Assembly: GCA_903924075.1 (NCBI GenBank)
Contig: CAIYAG010000241.1
Location: forward strand, 1 to 53,174
Direction: 5' to 3'
From: an uncultured Bacteroidota bacterium
Lineage (GTDB): Bacteria; Bacteroidota; Bacteroidia; Chitinophagales; Chitinophagaceae
DNA: 53,174 nucleotides
Part shown: one piece after another, positions 20,063 through 30,066 of the stretch
Layout of the letters: each line of letters opens with the position of its first letter
Position numbering within the stretch: the stretch's first letter is position 1
The notes under the pieces: generated by a model
What the model saw: only the letters and a program-made list of their open reading frames with translations
Databases searched by the model: none
Told to the model about the DNA's origin: nothing
Position numbers and translations under genes: made by a program

Positions 20063-20497
20063 TTATGCGGCCATTTCTTTAAGAGGGAAGTTCTTGGTTT
20101 TTAAATTGTTCAATACATCTTCATTAATTGGTGTATCGATTATTTCAACAACCATTGGAAACTTTCTTAACATTTGCTTTTCTTTCATTTCTACAGAAGC
20201 TGACATGATAGTAATTTTTAGATCAGGAAAATATCTACTGTATTTTTCTGAAAAGACTTCTAAGAATTCCCATCCATCCATATTTGGCATATGCAGGTCT
20301 AAAAACAAAAATTCTGGAGCCATAGAATTTGGATCTGGTTCATTATTGATTAAATCATCGAAGTATTGTATTGCTTCTAATCCATCATTAGCTTTAATGG
20401 TTTCATGAGCAAAATTTGCAGCTTTTATCATCATTTCAGCTATCATCAGTAAAAGCGCGTTGTCGTTGACTATCATTGTTTTGTTTAACATAACCAA
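20063..20497 (-). CDS. Single-domain response regulator receiver protein
   Basis: 144 aa; 'TMIVNDNALLLMIAEMM', 'FLFLDLHMPNMDGWEFLEVF' phospho-acceptor pattern. Confidence 0.85.
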   Translation of the reverse strand: MVMLNKTMIVNDNALLLMIAEMMIKAANFAHETIKANDGLEAIQYFDDLINNEPDPNSMAPEFLFLDLHMPNMDGWEFLEVFSEKYSRYFPDLKITIMSASVEMKEKQMLRKFPMVVEIIDTPINEDVLNNLKTKNFPLKEMAA

Positions 20498-20704
20498 GCG
20501 TATTAAATTAGGGGTTGAATGCTTTGTTTCTTTGCCATCTTTCTAATGTAAAGCAACAGCATGTCCAAAACAGAATGTGTAGTTTTCAACTTGTAGTTTT
20601 TGTAGTACAACACCTACAACTAACAGCATAATTCAAAGAGCTTTTGGATCAACTTTACTAAATCGCTAAATCTTTCTATATTTAAACTAATACAAAAATT
20701 TATT

Positions 20705-22339
20705 ATGATAAAAAAAGGATCAAAGCAATTACTGTCAATTTGTTATGTGCTGGGTATATTACTACAACCAATACATAGCATTGCTCAGTCAACAAAAACA
20801 TACAATGCAGTTCAGATTGATGCTTTAAAATCAGAAGTATTACAATCGGTAAATAGTAAAGAGAAATCAGTTCAAGAAATGGTAGACATGGTTTTTAGTT
20901 TTGGAGAACTAGGTTTTCAAGAAATTGAAACTTCAAAATACCTGACCAGTATTCTTGAAAAAAATGGCTTTACGATTGAACGAGGAATCTCTGGAATTCC
21001 AACTGCCTGGATGGCAAAATGGGGCAATGGAAGTCCAGTAATTGCATTAGGAAGTGATATTGATTGTATCCCAAAAGCATCACAAAAACCTGGCGTTGCT
21101 TATAAAGATCCAATAGTGGAAGGTGCTCCTGGTCATGGTGAAGGACATAACTCCGGACAAGCAGTAATCATCTTCGCAGCCATCGCAGCAAAAGAAGCGA
21201 TGATCAAAAATAAAATTCCGGGAACACTTGTAATCTGGCCCGGTGTTGCTGAAGAATTAGTGGGAAGTAAAGCTTGGTATATCCGTGATGGTTATTTTAA
21301 AAATGTTGACGCCTGCATCTTCACACACGTGAGTGGTGATTTTGGATGTGATTATGGCGACAATGGTAATAATGGTTTGGTATCTGTTAAGTTTTCTTTT
21401 GATGGTGATGCAGCTCATGCTGCTGGTGCACCATGGAGGGGAAAGAGCGCTCTCGATGCGGTTGAGTTAATGGATGTGGGTTGGAATTTTAAAAGAGAAC
21501 ATTTAAAACCCACACAACGCTCACACTATGTAATTACAGATGGGGGCGACCAACCAAATGTGGTTCCTTCAAAAGCAAGTGTATGGTATTATTTTAGAGA
21601 AAGAACTTATGCCGATATTCAAAGTATGTATGATGCAGGAATCAAAATTGCAAATGGTGCTGCTATGATGACCGATACTAAAATGAAATATCAGATCTTG
21701 GGAACTGCATGGCCCGGGCATTTTAATAAAGCATTGGCAGAGGCCATGTATAGTAACATTAAAAAAGTTGGTTTCCCAGAATGGTCAGATGCTGATCAGC
21801 AAATGGCATTGGCAGTTCAAAAATTAGTAGAAGCTCCCAAAAAAGATAACTCAGGAAAAGAGATCAACGGTTTGAGAAAAACATTGGATACCCTAAAAGG
21901 TTCTGTTCCTTTTTCTTGGGGAGGTGGCTCTGATGATATCGCAGATATCTCGTGGAACTTACCCACAATTGTGTTAAGATATCCTGCAAATATTCCTGGA
22001 ACAAAAGGACATCATTGGGCCGACGCCATTGCCATGGCTACACCAATCGCACACAAAGGATCCTTAGCTGGCGCAAAAGCAACAGCAATAACGCTGATTG
22101 ATTTGTTCACCGATCCAAAGATCTTAGCAGATGCAAAAGATTATTTTAAAAATGTACAAACCAAAGACACAAAATATATCCCTTTCATCACAGCCAACGA
22201 CCCACCTGCCATTTATTTGAATCAGGAAACCATGAGTCAATACCGCGATAAAATGAAACCATTTTATTATGATCCTTCTAAGTACGGAACATATTTAGAA
22301 CAATTAGGAATTAAATATCCAACAGTAGAAAAGAAATAA
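20705..22339 (+). CDS. M20-family amidohydrolase (AbgB-like), secreted
   Basis: 544 aa; signal peptide; 'ALGSDIDCIPKASQKPG', 'GAPGHGEGHNSGQAV', 'AAHAAGAPWRGKSALDAVELM'. Confidence 0.88.
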   Translation: MIKKGSKQLLSICYVLGILLQPIHSIAQSTKTYNAVQIDALKSEVLQSVNSKEKSVQEMVDMVFSFGELGFQEIETSKYLTSILEKNGFTIERGISGIPTAWMAKWGNGSPVIALGSDIDCIPKASQKPGVAYKDPIVEGAPGHGEGHNSGQAVIIFAAIAAKEAMIKNKIPGTLVIWPGVAEELVGSKAWYIRDGYFKNVDACIFTHVSGDFGCDYGDNGNNGLVSVKFSFDGDAAHAAGAPWRGKSALDAVELMDVGWNFKREHLKPTQRSHYVITDGGDQPNVVPSKASVWYYFRERTYADIQSMYDAGIKIANGAAMMTDTKMKYQILGTAWPGHFNKALAEAMYSNIKKVGFPEWSDADQQMALAVQKLVEAPKKDNSGKEINGLRKTLDTLKGSVPFSWGGGSDDIADISWNLPTIVLRYPANIPGTKGHHWADAIAMATPIAHKGSLAGAKATAITLIDLFTDPKILADAKDYFKNVQTKDTKYIPFITANDPPAIYLNQETMSQYRDKMKPFYYDPSKYGTYLEQLGIKYPTVEKK

Positions 22340-22343
22340 AAAG

Positions 22344-22374
22344 AAAGCCTCTGAAAAATTCAGAGGCTTTCTTT
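22344..22374. terminator. Bidirectional intrinsic terminator between convergent amidohydrolase genes
   Basis: AAAGCCTCTGAA-aaa-TTCAGAGGCTTT 12-bp stem with flanking A/T runs. Confidence 0.88.
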
Positions 22375-22390
22375 TTATTGTCTGATAGGC

Positions 22391-22433
22391 AAATGCCCTT
22401 CCATTTTTCACTTTTCACTTTTATCTTTTCACT
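22391..22433 (-). repeat. Purine-rich GTGAAAA 3' element, copy C
   Basis: + strand CCATTTTTCACTTTTCACTTTTATCTTTTCACT, 33 nt identical to part of copy D; between the stop codon of 22474-24066 and the terminator. Confidence 0.82.
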
Positions 22434-22473
22434 AAAATTTACCCACCCTGCCCCTCCCAGGAAGGGATTCTAA

Positions 22474-24066
22474 TTATTCTACCCCCGGCTGCTTCAACAC
22501 CCAACCTGTTTTCTTCTTCTCAGTATCAACGATCGCTTTCACATCTGCTAATAATTTTTTTGCATCATACACGATACCATCTTTGATGGTGTATTGCACC
22601 CCGCCTGTTCTTACTACTTTATTATCAGCATTTAATTCTATCGCACCTGTGCCATATAATACCTGTAAATTTTTTAAAGGATTTGCATTTACGATCGCAA
22701 TGTCTGCAAACTTACCAACTTCAATAGATCCGATTTCTTTTTCTGCTCCTAAGGCTTGTGCAGCATAAAGTGTAGCAGAGCGAATTACTTCTAGTGGATG
22801 GAAACCTGCTTCACGCAATAATTCTAGTTCTCTGATATAGCCGAAACCATATAGTTGATAAATAAATCCATTATCAGAACCAGCTGTTACTCTTCCTCCG
22901 CGGTTTTTATATTCGTTGATGAACGTCATCCATAAACGATAATTATTTTTCCATTCTACTTCCTGTTCAGTTCCCCAACTCTGCCAATAAGATCCATGCG
23001 ATTGTCTGCTGGGTTCATAGAATTTCCAAAGAGATGGTAATGTATAGGTCTCATGCCATTCAGCTCTTCTGGTTCTTTGCAGATCGCGATTGGCATCGTA
23101 AATATTAAATGTTGGATCGATTGTAAAATCTAATGCGATCAATTCGTTCATCACTTTATTCCAATGATCACTAAATGGTGCTGCTGCTTGCTTCCACAAT
23201 TTTCCCGCTTCCTCAAACCTGTTTTGCTCGTTATTATAATTATAATCTAAAGGGAATTGCTGTACTGTTTTGTTTTCGAATAATGCTTCAGGCAATCCAT
23301 ACCAATGTTCCATACTGGTCATACCTGCTCTAGCAGAATTCAATACATTCCATCTAGCCACATCAATTTGTGCATGGTGGCAACAAGATCTTAATCCTAA
23401 TTTTTTATTTTCTCTGATGGCAGCATCCATTACTTCTGGTGATGCGCCAAAAAATTTAATTCCATCAGCACCATTGTTTGCATTTTGATGAACCCATGCC
23501 CTCGCTTGGTCTGCAGTGGTAATAGGATTTTCACTACCCATCCCAAATGCGGTATAAGCAAAAATTCTAGGCGCAGTAATTTGATTGGCTGCGCTTTTTT
23601 TCTTTTGATCCAATACCCAATCTAATCCATTACCTGCTGATGGATCACGGATAGTAGTGATACCATGTGCCATCCACAATTTAAAAACATATTCTGCTGG
23701 AGTGCCCTGTTCAACACCGCCAATATGACCGTGCATATCTATCAAACCAGGCATTGCAAACATGCCTTCACAATTCATTTCTTTACCACCTGCTTTTAAT
23801 GCTGGTCTACGTGCGTCGTTGATTTTTATTCCCGGGCTTCCCAGTGAAGCGATCTGTACTATTTTATTTTTTTCAATTACAATATCTACCGGACCAAAAG
23901 CAGGAGCCCCTGTTCCATTGATCAGTGTAACGCCTCTAATAATTAATTGTGTATAAGGGCCATCGCCTTCTTTGCGTTCGGGAGCTTTAGCAATTTGCGC
24001 TTGAATAGATACACTGAAAATAATGGCAATAGAAAATACCATCACCCATTTGCTGATCATTCGCAT
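22474..24066 (-). CDS. Secreted metal-dependent amidohydrolase
   Basis: 530 aa; 'MFAMPGLIDMHGHIGG', 'RSCCHHAQID', 'TAGSDNGFIYQLYGFGYIRELELLREAGF', 'IGSIEVGKFADIAIV'. Confidence 0.88.
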   Translation of the reverse strand: MRMISKWVMVFSIAIIFSVSIQAQIAKAPERKEGDGPYTQLIIRGVTLINGTGAPAFGPVDIVIEKNKIVQIASLGSPGIKINDARRPALKAGGKEMNCEGMFAMPGLIDMHGHIGGVEQGTPAEYVFKLWMAHGITTIRDPSAGNGLDWVLDQKKKSAANQITAPRIFAYTAFGMGSENPITTADQARAWVHQNANNGADGIKFFGASPEVMDAAIRENKKLGLRSCCHHAQIDVARWNVLNSARAGMTSMEHWYGLPEALFENKTVQQFPLDYNYNNEQNRFEEAGKLWKQAAAPFSDHWNKVMNELIALDFTIDPTFNIYDANRDLQRTRRAEWHETYTLPSLWKFYEPSRQSHGSYWQSWGTEQEVEWKNNYRLWMTFINEYKNRGGRVTAGSDNGFIYQLYGFGYIRELELLREAGFHPLEVIRSATLYAAQALGAEKEIGSIEVGKFADIAIVNANPLKNLQVLYGTGAIELNADNKVVRTGGVQYTIKDGIVYDAKKLLADVKAIVDTEKKKTGWVLKQPGVE

Positions 24067-24122
24067 AGTTATTATTTAAAATGAAATATACAATTAAAAC
24101 AGATTCTTTCAATAGAGCAAGC

Positions 24123-25700
24123 CTACTCTATACCTTGGGCTGTTCTCGCCATCACTTTTTTCTGTGATTCTAAGAATTTTTTTCTGATAACTGTTTGTAC
24201 TGGTGTAGCAGAAATTTTGCTTTCTAGCCAAGAAATAATATCCAGATACATAAAGGCCCTTGTTTCAAATCGATCGTGCTCCAATTCTTTTAATTGAACC
24301 AACAATTTTTCAAATGCCGGTTTTAATTCTCTTGGGCTAAGTTTAAAGCTATGACGGATAAATGCAAACACAGCCACTTCTACCGTGCTCAGATTTTCCA
24401 TTTTATACATAAATCGATACACCGATTTCAGTAAGTATTCGAGTATATCATAATTACCCAATTCGTAATGTGCGATCAAATGCAATAGCCGCGCATAGCA
24501 TTGCAAATCTGTTCTAAGATCAACTTTCCAATTAATAATCTTATTTAAGAAATCAATACTCTTATCAAAATCTCCGCTGCCAAAATAGAGTGAGGCAATT
24601 TTATAATAGAATACCAAAATTCGATGTCTGTCTAAATACAATTCATATTCTTTCAACTTCTCTTCGATCAACGGAACATCTTGTAATCCTTCCGTAAAAC
24701 TGCCCTGCATAAAATGTTGGTTCAGCTTTGCAATTTGTATATAAACAAATACCTGAATTAAATTATTATGGTTCTGTTGTACAATTGATGTTTGAGAAAA
24801 TCTTTCAAAACAATGGATGGTTTCCTGAAATTTCTGATAATTCCCCAAATCAAAATGCGCACTCATTAAATTATGCAGCCCCTTGATATAATGCGCGGTT
24901 TCAACATCAATCATTTTGGGTTCGTTGTGAAATAAGTCAACCCATTTCTGACAATACCGATAATACATAATTAGGTCCTGCACAATAAATGCATACCAGC
25001 ATTTACATTGGTACCGGTACAATCGTTCATAAAAACCTTTGCAATCTTTAGAAGCTTCAATTACCCCATTATTATATAAAAGATCCAACGATTCCGTATC
25101 CTTACTATTCCTTGCCAGACCATTTTTAATATACCAGCTATACAATTGGAGCGACAAATTTGAAAGCATCCCAATCATGTTTAACCGGTTGTTGGTTTCA
25201 TCCACTTCGGCAGCCAATCTTTCTGCCCTGTCTTGCATACTTCGCGTAATGTGCAATCCCTCAATATTTTTCTCCAAAAACAGGGCTTGCAAGGTATAAG
25301 TAACCTGATTGTTGGCTTTTGAAAGCTCTTTGATCTTTTCCAAGACCTTCAAACTTTGGTGGTAGAGACCTTTGTTATAGAGGATCCGGGCAAAATCGAG
25401 CTGCTCGTGAATTTGAATATCGATATTGCTTTCCTGCTTCAACAGCCTCAAACTATTCAATAATTCCCTGTATAAATGTGCTTTTAAGTTCGATAATTGC
25501 TGTTTTTGGAGGGAAGGGTTCTTTTTGAGCAGTAAATCCTCATCATATTCCTCCATTTTCTCCAAAGCGTCGAAGAGTTGGATGATCTTAAGGTCGCTTG
25601 AACCCGAATTTCGCTTCACAAAAAGCTTAAAATTCCGCTTTTCAGACCTTTCGAGCGACTGAATCAACAAAAACAAAGCATCTATAGAGCGGTTAGGCAT
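24123..25700 (-). CDS. Conserved hypothetical protein, helical (TPR-like)
   Basis: 525 aa continuous ORF with helix-rich repeats and no recognisable catalytic motif. Confidence 0.7.
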   Translation of the reverse strand: MPNRSIDALFLLIQSLERSEKRNFKLFVKRNSGSSDLKIIQLFDALEKMEEYDEDLLLKKNPSLQKQQLSNLKAHLYRELLNSLRLLKQESNIDIQIHEQLDFARILYNKGLYHQSLKVLEKIKELSKANNQVTYTLQALFLEKNIEGLHITRSMQDRAERLAAEVDETNNRLNMIGMLSNLSLQLYSWYIKNGLARNSKDTESLDLLYNNGVIEASKDCKGFYERLYRYQCKCWYAFIVQDLIMYYRYCQKWVDLFHNEPKMIDVETAHYIKGLHNLMSAHFDLGNYQKFQETIHCFERFSQTSIVQQNHNNLIQVFVYIQIAKLNQHFMQGSFTEGLQDVPLIEEKLKEYELYLDRHRILVFYYKIASLYFGSGDFDKSIDFLNKIINWKVDLRTDLQCYARLLHLIAHYELGNYDILEYLLKSVYRFMYKMENLSTVEVAVFAFIRHSFKLSPRELKPAFEKLLVQLKELEHDRFETRAFMYLDIISWLESKISATPVQTVIRKKFLESQKKVMARTAQGIE

Positions 25701-25915
25701 CGTAATTTTTTTAAGCTAAAATCCAATAACAGTAAGGCTTTTATCAAATATAAGACAATTTGAGCACTGTAAAACCTCATCAATTTTGATCAATATAGCC
25801 CATTGTTATCTTCTATATTCGAAGATGGCAGGATGGCTAGTTGTTAGATCAGTCATGGAATAACAAATGTAGCGCCTGCTTTCTTATCTCAACAAGTGAT
25901 TAAAAAAGCTAATAC

Positions 25916-27082
25916 ATGAGCGAAAAGGTCTATATATTCGATACCACACTGCGCGACGGAGAGCAAGTACCTGGTTGTAAGTTAAATGCAACAGAAAAAC
26001 TGGAACTAGCCCTGAAACTCGAGGCTTTGGGTGTTGACATTATTGAAGCCGGTTTCCCTGTTTCTAGTCCGGGTGATTTCGACTCTGTTTCTCAGATCGC
26101 CAAAGTCATCAAAAATGCTACTGTTTGCGGATTGAGCCGTGCAGTTCAAAAAGATATTGAAGTAGCTGGTCAGGCATTGAAATTTGCCAAGCGTTCTCGG
26201 ATCCATACAGGAATCGGTACTTCTGATTTTCATATCAAGAGTAAATTCAATTCTAATAGAGAAGATATTCTGGGAAGAGCCATTCAGTGCGTGAAATGGG
26301 CTAGAAATTATACAGATGATGTTGAGTTCTATGCAGAAGATGCAGGCAGAACAGACAATGAATATTTAGCAAGAGTAGTTGAAGCCGTGATTAAGGCTGG
26401 GGCTACCGTTGTAAATATTCCAGATACCACCGGCTATTGCTTACCATACCAATACGGAGAGAAAATTGCTTATTTGGTGAACCATGTTCCCAATATTGAT
26501 AAAGCAATTCTTTCCTGCCATTGCCACAACGATTTGGGGTTAGCCACCGCTAACTCCATAGCTGGCGTTATTAGTGGTGCTCGTCAGATCGAGTGTACCA
26601 TTAATGGTTTAGGTGAACGCGCTGGTAACACTGCTTTAGAAGAAGTGGTGATGATCCTTCAATCACATAAAGACCTTGGTTTTTATACAAATGTTGACGC
26701 CAAACAATTGAATCCTTTGAGCCGCGAGGTTTCGGATATCATGCGGATGCCTGTTCAACCCAATAAAGCAATCGTAGGAGCAAATGCATTTTCTCATTCA
26801 TCTGGTATTCATCAGGATGGATTTTTGAAAGATGCACAAACATATGAGATCATAAATCCAGAAATAGTAGGTGCAGGAGAAAGTAAGATCGTGTTAACAG
26901 CACGAAGTGGAAGAAGCGCACTGGCACATCGTTTCCAGAAAATTGGTTACCAGTTTAATCGTAATGATATCGACTTTTTGTACGAAAAGTTTTTACAGGT
27001 TGCCGATCGAAAAAAGGAAGTGGAAGAGAGCGATTTGCAAATGCTAGCGCAGGCTTATAGCCCCGCGTTGGCCACTAACTAG
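25916..27082 (+). CDS. leuA: 2-isopropylmalate synthase (short form without C-terminal regulatory domain)
   Basis: 388 aa; '[18 protein letters not shown]', '[19 protein letters not shown]', '[20 protein letters not shown]', '[19 protein letters not shown]'. Confidence 0.87.
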   Translation: MSEKVYIFDTTLRDGEQVPGCKLNATEKLELALKLEALGVDIIEAGFPVSSPGDFDSVSQIAKVIKNATVCGLSRAVQKDIEVAGQALKFAKRSRIHTGIGTSDFHIKSKFNSNREDILGRAIQCVKWARNYTDDVEFYAEDAGRTDNEYLARVVEAVIKAGATVVNIPDTTGYCLPYQYGEKIAYLVNHVPNIDKAILSCHCHNDLGLATANSIAGVISGARQIECTINGLGERAGNTALEEVVMILQSHKDLGFYTNVDAKQLNPLSREVSDIMRMPVQPNKAIVGANAFSHSSGIHQDGFLKDAQTYEIINPEIVGAGESKIVLTARSGRSALAHRFQKIGYQFNRNDIDFLYEKFLQVADRKKEVEESDLQMLAQAYSPALATN

Positions 27083-27113
27083 GGTTTTCTCATAAGTATA
27101 GTTTTAGTTTTTA

Positions 27114-27141
27114 CGCGTGGCGCTTTTGCGCCGCGCTTTTT
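27114..27141 (+). terminator. Intrinsic terminator after leuA
   Basis: GCGtGGCGC-tttt-GCGCCgCGC followed by TTTTT. Confidence 0.8.
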
Positions 27142-27206
27142 AAGTCAATCCAAACCTTGATTATTGTAAGAAATAATATTTGAGGTTTTAATTAATAGCA
27201 GAGTTC

Positions 27207-27238
27207 TTTGTTTATTTCGGATGACAGTACTAAATTCG
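27207..27238 (+). promoter_or_regulatory. Candidate Bacteroidota-type promoter for the ilv leader/operon
   Basis: TTTG (27207-27210) - 20 nt - TAAATTCG (27231-27238), close to the -33 TTTG / -7 TAnnTTTG consensus (one mismatch in -7); places the TSS just before the leader ATG. Confidence 0.45.
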
Positions 27239-27253
27239 CAATAATAACAGCCA

Positions 27254-27355
27254 ATGTTACAAAGCAAATTAAATAATGTCATTACCATTAGCACAGTCGT
27301 TACGATTGTGTTGGTCATTATTATTCCTGCTCTGAACGGAGGTTGCGCAATTTGA
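27254..27355 (+). CDS. ilv operon leader peptide MLQSKLNNVITISTVVTIVLVIIIPALNGGCAI
   Basis: 33-codon ORF ending TGA; 7 Ile, 5 Val, 4 Leu, 3 Thr; directly followed by a strong terminator and then ilvE. Confidence 0.85.
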   Translation: MLQSKLNNVITISTVVTIVLVIIIPALNGGCAI

Positions 27356-27378
27356 TAGTTACTTATAAACTAAATATA

Positions 27379-27414
27379 AAAGCCCCGCCTCGAAACAGGC
27401 GGGGCTTTGTTTTT
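27379..27414 (+). terminator. Attenuator terminator upstream of ilvE
   Basis: AAAGCCCCGCCT-cgaaac-AGGCGGGGCTTT 12-bp perfect stem then TTTGTTTTT, 23 nt after the leader stop codon. Confidence 0.9.
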
Positions 27415-27453
27415 ACACACATCCGAAAATTAACTAAAGAACAAAAAAGCGTT

Positions 27454-28332
27454 ATGGCAAATTATTACAACGAAAACACGATCATCTATCTCGATGGCCA
27501 ATTTGTGAAAGCAGCTGAGTCGAAAATTGATTTATATAGTCAATCACTACACTATGGTTTCGCTGTTTTTGAAGGTATTCGTTCTTATAGAACAACAAAC
27601 GGCAGTACACAGATCTTCAAAGCGAAAGAACACTACGATCGTTTAAAACATTCTGCCGATTCATTAAGACTTCCCTACAATTATCAATCAGAAGAATTGA
27701 TCGAAGCAACTTATGAAGTATTAAAACAAAATAATTTACAGAACGCTTATATCCGCCCGCTAGTTTATGGAGCAGCGAACATGTCGTTCAACCTCAATAC
27801 TGAAGCACACTTAACCATTCAAGCTTGGGAAATGGGTGCATTCTTAGGAGATAAATTATTACGCATTGGGACATCAACATTTCAACGTCCCAATCCGAAA
27901 GGTTTTAAAATTACCGCGAAAGCTTCTGGTCATTATGTAAACAGCATCCTCGCTAGTTACGAAGCGAAAGACAGAGGCTATGATGAAGCATTATTGACAG
28001 ACATGAATGGTTATGTAGCAGAAGGCCCAGGTGCGAATATGTTTTTTGAAAAAGATGGCCAATTATTAACACCATCACTGGGAAATATATTACCGGGAAT
28101 TACTCGTGCAACCGTTTTAGATATCTGTAAAGACATGGGCATTGCTGTTGAAGAAAAATTCTTTACCAAAGAAGAAGTTTATGCTGCAGATGCTGCCTTT
28201 TTCTGTGGTACAGCTGCTGAGGTCATTGGCTGGGAAAGCCTTGATGGCATTGCGTTTAAGAAAGATTGGAACGATACATTAGGAAAAAAAGTACAGGACG
28301 CATATAAAGCATTAATTGTAGCGAATAAATAA
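27454..28332 (+). CDS. ilvE: Branched-chain amino acid aminotransferase
   Basis: Start at ATG 27454 (MANYYNENTIIYLDGQFV); 'SQSLHYGFAVFEGIRSY', 'GYDEALLTDMNGYVAEGPGANMFF'. Confidence 0.94.
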   Translation: MANYYNENTIIYLDGQFVKAAESKIDLYSQSLHYGFAVFEGIRSYRTTNGSTQIFKAKEHYDRLKHSADSLRLPYNYQSEELIEATYEVLKQNNLQNAYIRPLVYGAANMSFNLNTEAHLTIQAWEMGAFLGDKLLRIGTSTFQRPNPKGFKITAKASGHYVNSILASYEAKDRGYDEALLTDMNGYVAEGPGANMFFEKDGQLLTPSLGNILPGITRATVLDICKDMGIAVEEKFFTKEEVYAADAAFFCGTAAEVIGWESLDGIAFKKDWNDTLGKKVQDAYKALIVANK

Positions 28333-28355
28333 TACGAATCGGAAATTAGAAGATC

Positions 28356-30035
28356 ATGGAATTAAACAAGTATAGCAAAACAATTACACTAGATGCCACA
28401 CAACCTGCTGCGCAGGCAATGTTCTATGGCATTGGTTTAACAGACGAGGATTTACAAAAAGCACAAGTAGGTGTAGTTAGTATGGGCTATGATGGCAATA
28501 CTTGCAATATGCACTTGAATGAGTTGGCTCAAAAAGTTAAGAAAGGAGTTTGGGAAAATAATTTAGTCGGCCTCATTTTCAACACCATCGGCGTAAGTGA
28601 TGGAATGAGTAATGGTACAGACGGGATGCGTTACTCTTTGGTGAGCAGAGATGTGATCGCAGATTCTATCGAAGCTGTTTGTGGCGCACAATATTATGAT
28701 GGTTTGATTGCCATCCCTGGTTGCGATAAAAATATGCCTGGCTCACTCATTGCAATGGGTCGATTAAATCGCCCTGCAATCATGGTTTATGGTGGAACCA
28801 TTGCTCCTGGTCATTATAAAGGTCAAGACCTAAATATTGTTTCAGCTTTTGAAGCACTTGGACAAAAGATCGCAGGCAATTTAAGTGAAACAGATTTCAA
28901 AGGAATTGTACAACATGCTTGCCCTGGTGCTGGGGCTTGTGGTGGTATGTATACTGCAAACACCATGGCTAGTGCTATTGAAGCATTGGGCATGAGTTTG
29001 CCTTTTTCATCTTCGAATCCTGCGTTGAGTGATGAAAAACAAAAAGAGTGTGAAGACGCAGGTGCAGCCATTAAATTATTACTGGAGAAAGATATCAAGC
29101 CAAGAGATATCATGACACGTAAAGCATTTGAAAATGCGATTACGCTGATCATGATCTTGGGCGGTTCTACAAATGCAGTATTGCACATGATCGCAATTGC
29201 AAAAAGTGTAGACGTTGAATTAACGCAAGATGATTTTCAAAAGATCAGCGATAAAACTCCTGTCTTAGCAGATTTCAAACCTAGTGGCAAATATCTAATG
29301 CAAGACCTTCACCAATATGGTGGTGTTCCTGCAGTAATGAAATACTTATTAAAGAAAGGATACTTACATGGCGATTGTTTAACCGTTACCGGAAAAACGA
29401 TTGCCGAGAATTTAGAAAATATGCCTGATCTGGACTTTGATCAGCAGAAAATAATTATGCCTCTTGAAGCACCATTAAAAGCTACTGGTCACTTACAGAT
29501 CTTATACGGCAACCTTGCTGAAAAAGGTTCTGTGGCAAAGATCAGTGGTAAAGAAGGTGAGAAATTCGTTGGGCCAGCTCGTGTATTCGATGGTGAACAA
29601 GAATTGATCAAAGGTATCAACAGTGGAAAAATCAAACACGGTGATGTGGTGGTGATCAAACACGTGGGGCCGAAAGGCGCACCAGGTATGCCTGAAATGT
29701 TGAAACCAACTTCAGCAATCATTGGTGCTGGTTTAGGTAAATCAGTTGCTTTAATTACTGATGGAAGATTTAGCGGTGGTACACATGGATTTGTGGTAGG
29801 TCATATTACACCTGAAGCATTTGTGGGTGGGTTGATCGGACTAGTAGAAGACGATGATATCATTGAACTAGATGCGGTGAACAATACCATTCACCTTCGA
29901 GTCAGTGATGAAATTATTGCTCAGCGTAGAGCAAATTGGAAACAACCTGCTTTAAAAGCAACCAAAGGTTTGTTATTCAAATACGCACAATGTGTGAAAG
30001 ATGCTTCAGAAGGTTGTGTAACCGACGAAGCCTAA
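28356..30035 (+). CDS. ilvD: Dihydroxy-acid dehydratase
   Basis: 559 aa; '[25 protein letters not shown]', '[28 protein letters not shown]', '[21 protein letters not shown]'. Confidence 0.96.
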   Translation: MELNKYSKTITLDATQPAAQAMFYGIGLTDEDLQKAQVGVVSMGYDGNTCNMHLNELAQKVKKGVWENNLVGLIFNTIGVSDGMSNGTDGMRYSLVSRDVIADSIEAVCGAQYYDGLIAIPGCDKNMPGSLIAMGRLNRPAIMVYGGTIAPGHYKGQDLNIVSAFEALGQKIAGNLSETDFKGIVQHACPGAGACGGMYTANTMASAIEALGMSLPFSSSNPALSDEKQKECEDAGAAIKLLLEKDIKPRDIMTRKAFENAITLIMILGGSTNAVLHMIAIAKSVDVELTQDDFQKISDKTPVLADFKPSGKYLMQDLHQYGGVPAVMKYLLKKGYLHGDCLTVTGKTIAENLENMPDLDFDQQKIIMPLEAPLKATGHLQILYGNLAEKGSVAKISGKEGEKFVGPARVFDGEQELIKGINSGKIKHGDVVVIKHVGPKGAPGMPEMLKPTSAIIGAGLGKSVALITDGRFSGGTHGFVVGHITPEAFVGGLIGLVEDDDIIELDAVNNTIHLRVSDEIIAQRRANWKQPALKATKGLLFKYAQCVKDASEGCVTDEA

Positions 30036-30066
30036 AATAATTCAGTTCAACAATCAATTTTTACTG

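Noticed and set aside
25825-25863. Possible leu leader peptide MAGWLVVRSVME upstream of leuA
   Set aside because: Only one Leu, no following terminator, and a promoter-like TATATTCG at about 25815 would place the TSS at or after its ATG.
27343-27453. N-terminal extension of IlvE in the ORF track (MRNLIVTYKLNIKAPPRNRRGFVF...)
   Set aside because: Starts with a non-ATG codon and is translated through the leader stop and terminator hairpin; the real start is ATG 27454.
28823-29188. 121-aa minus-strand ORF within ilvD
   Set aside because: Antisense shadow ORF; no features.
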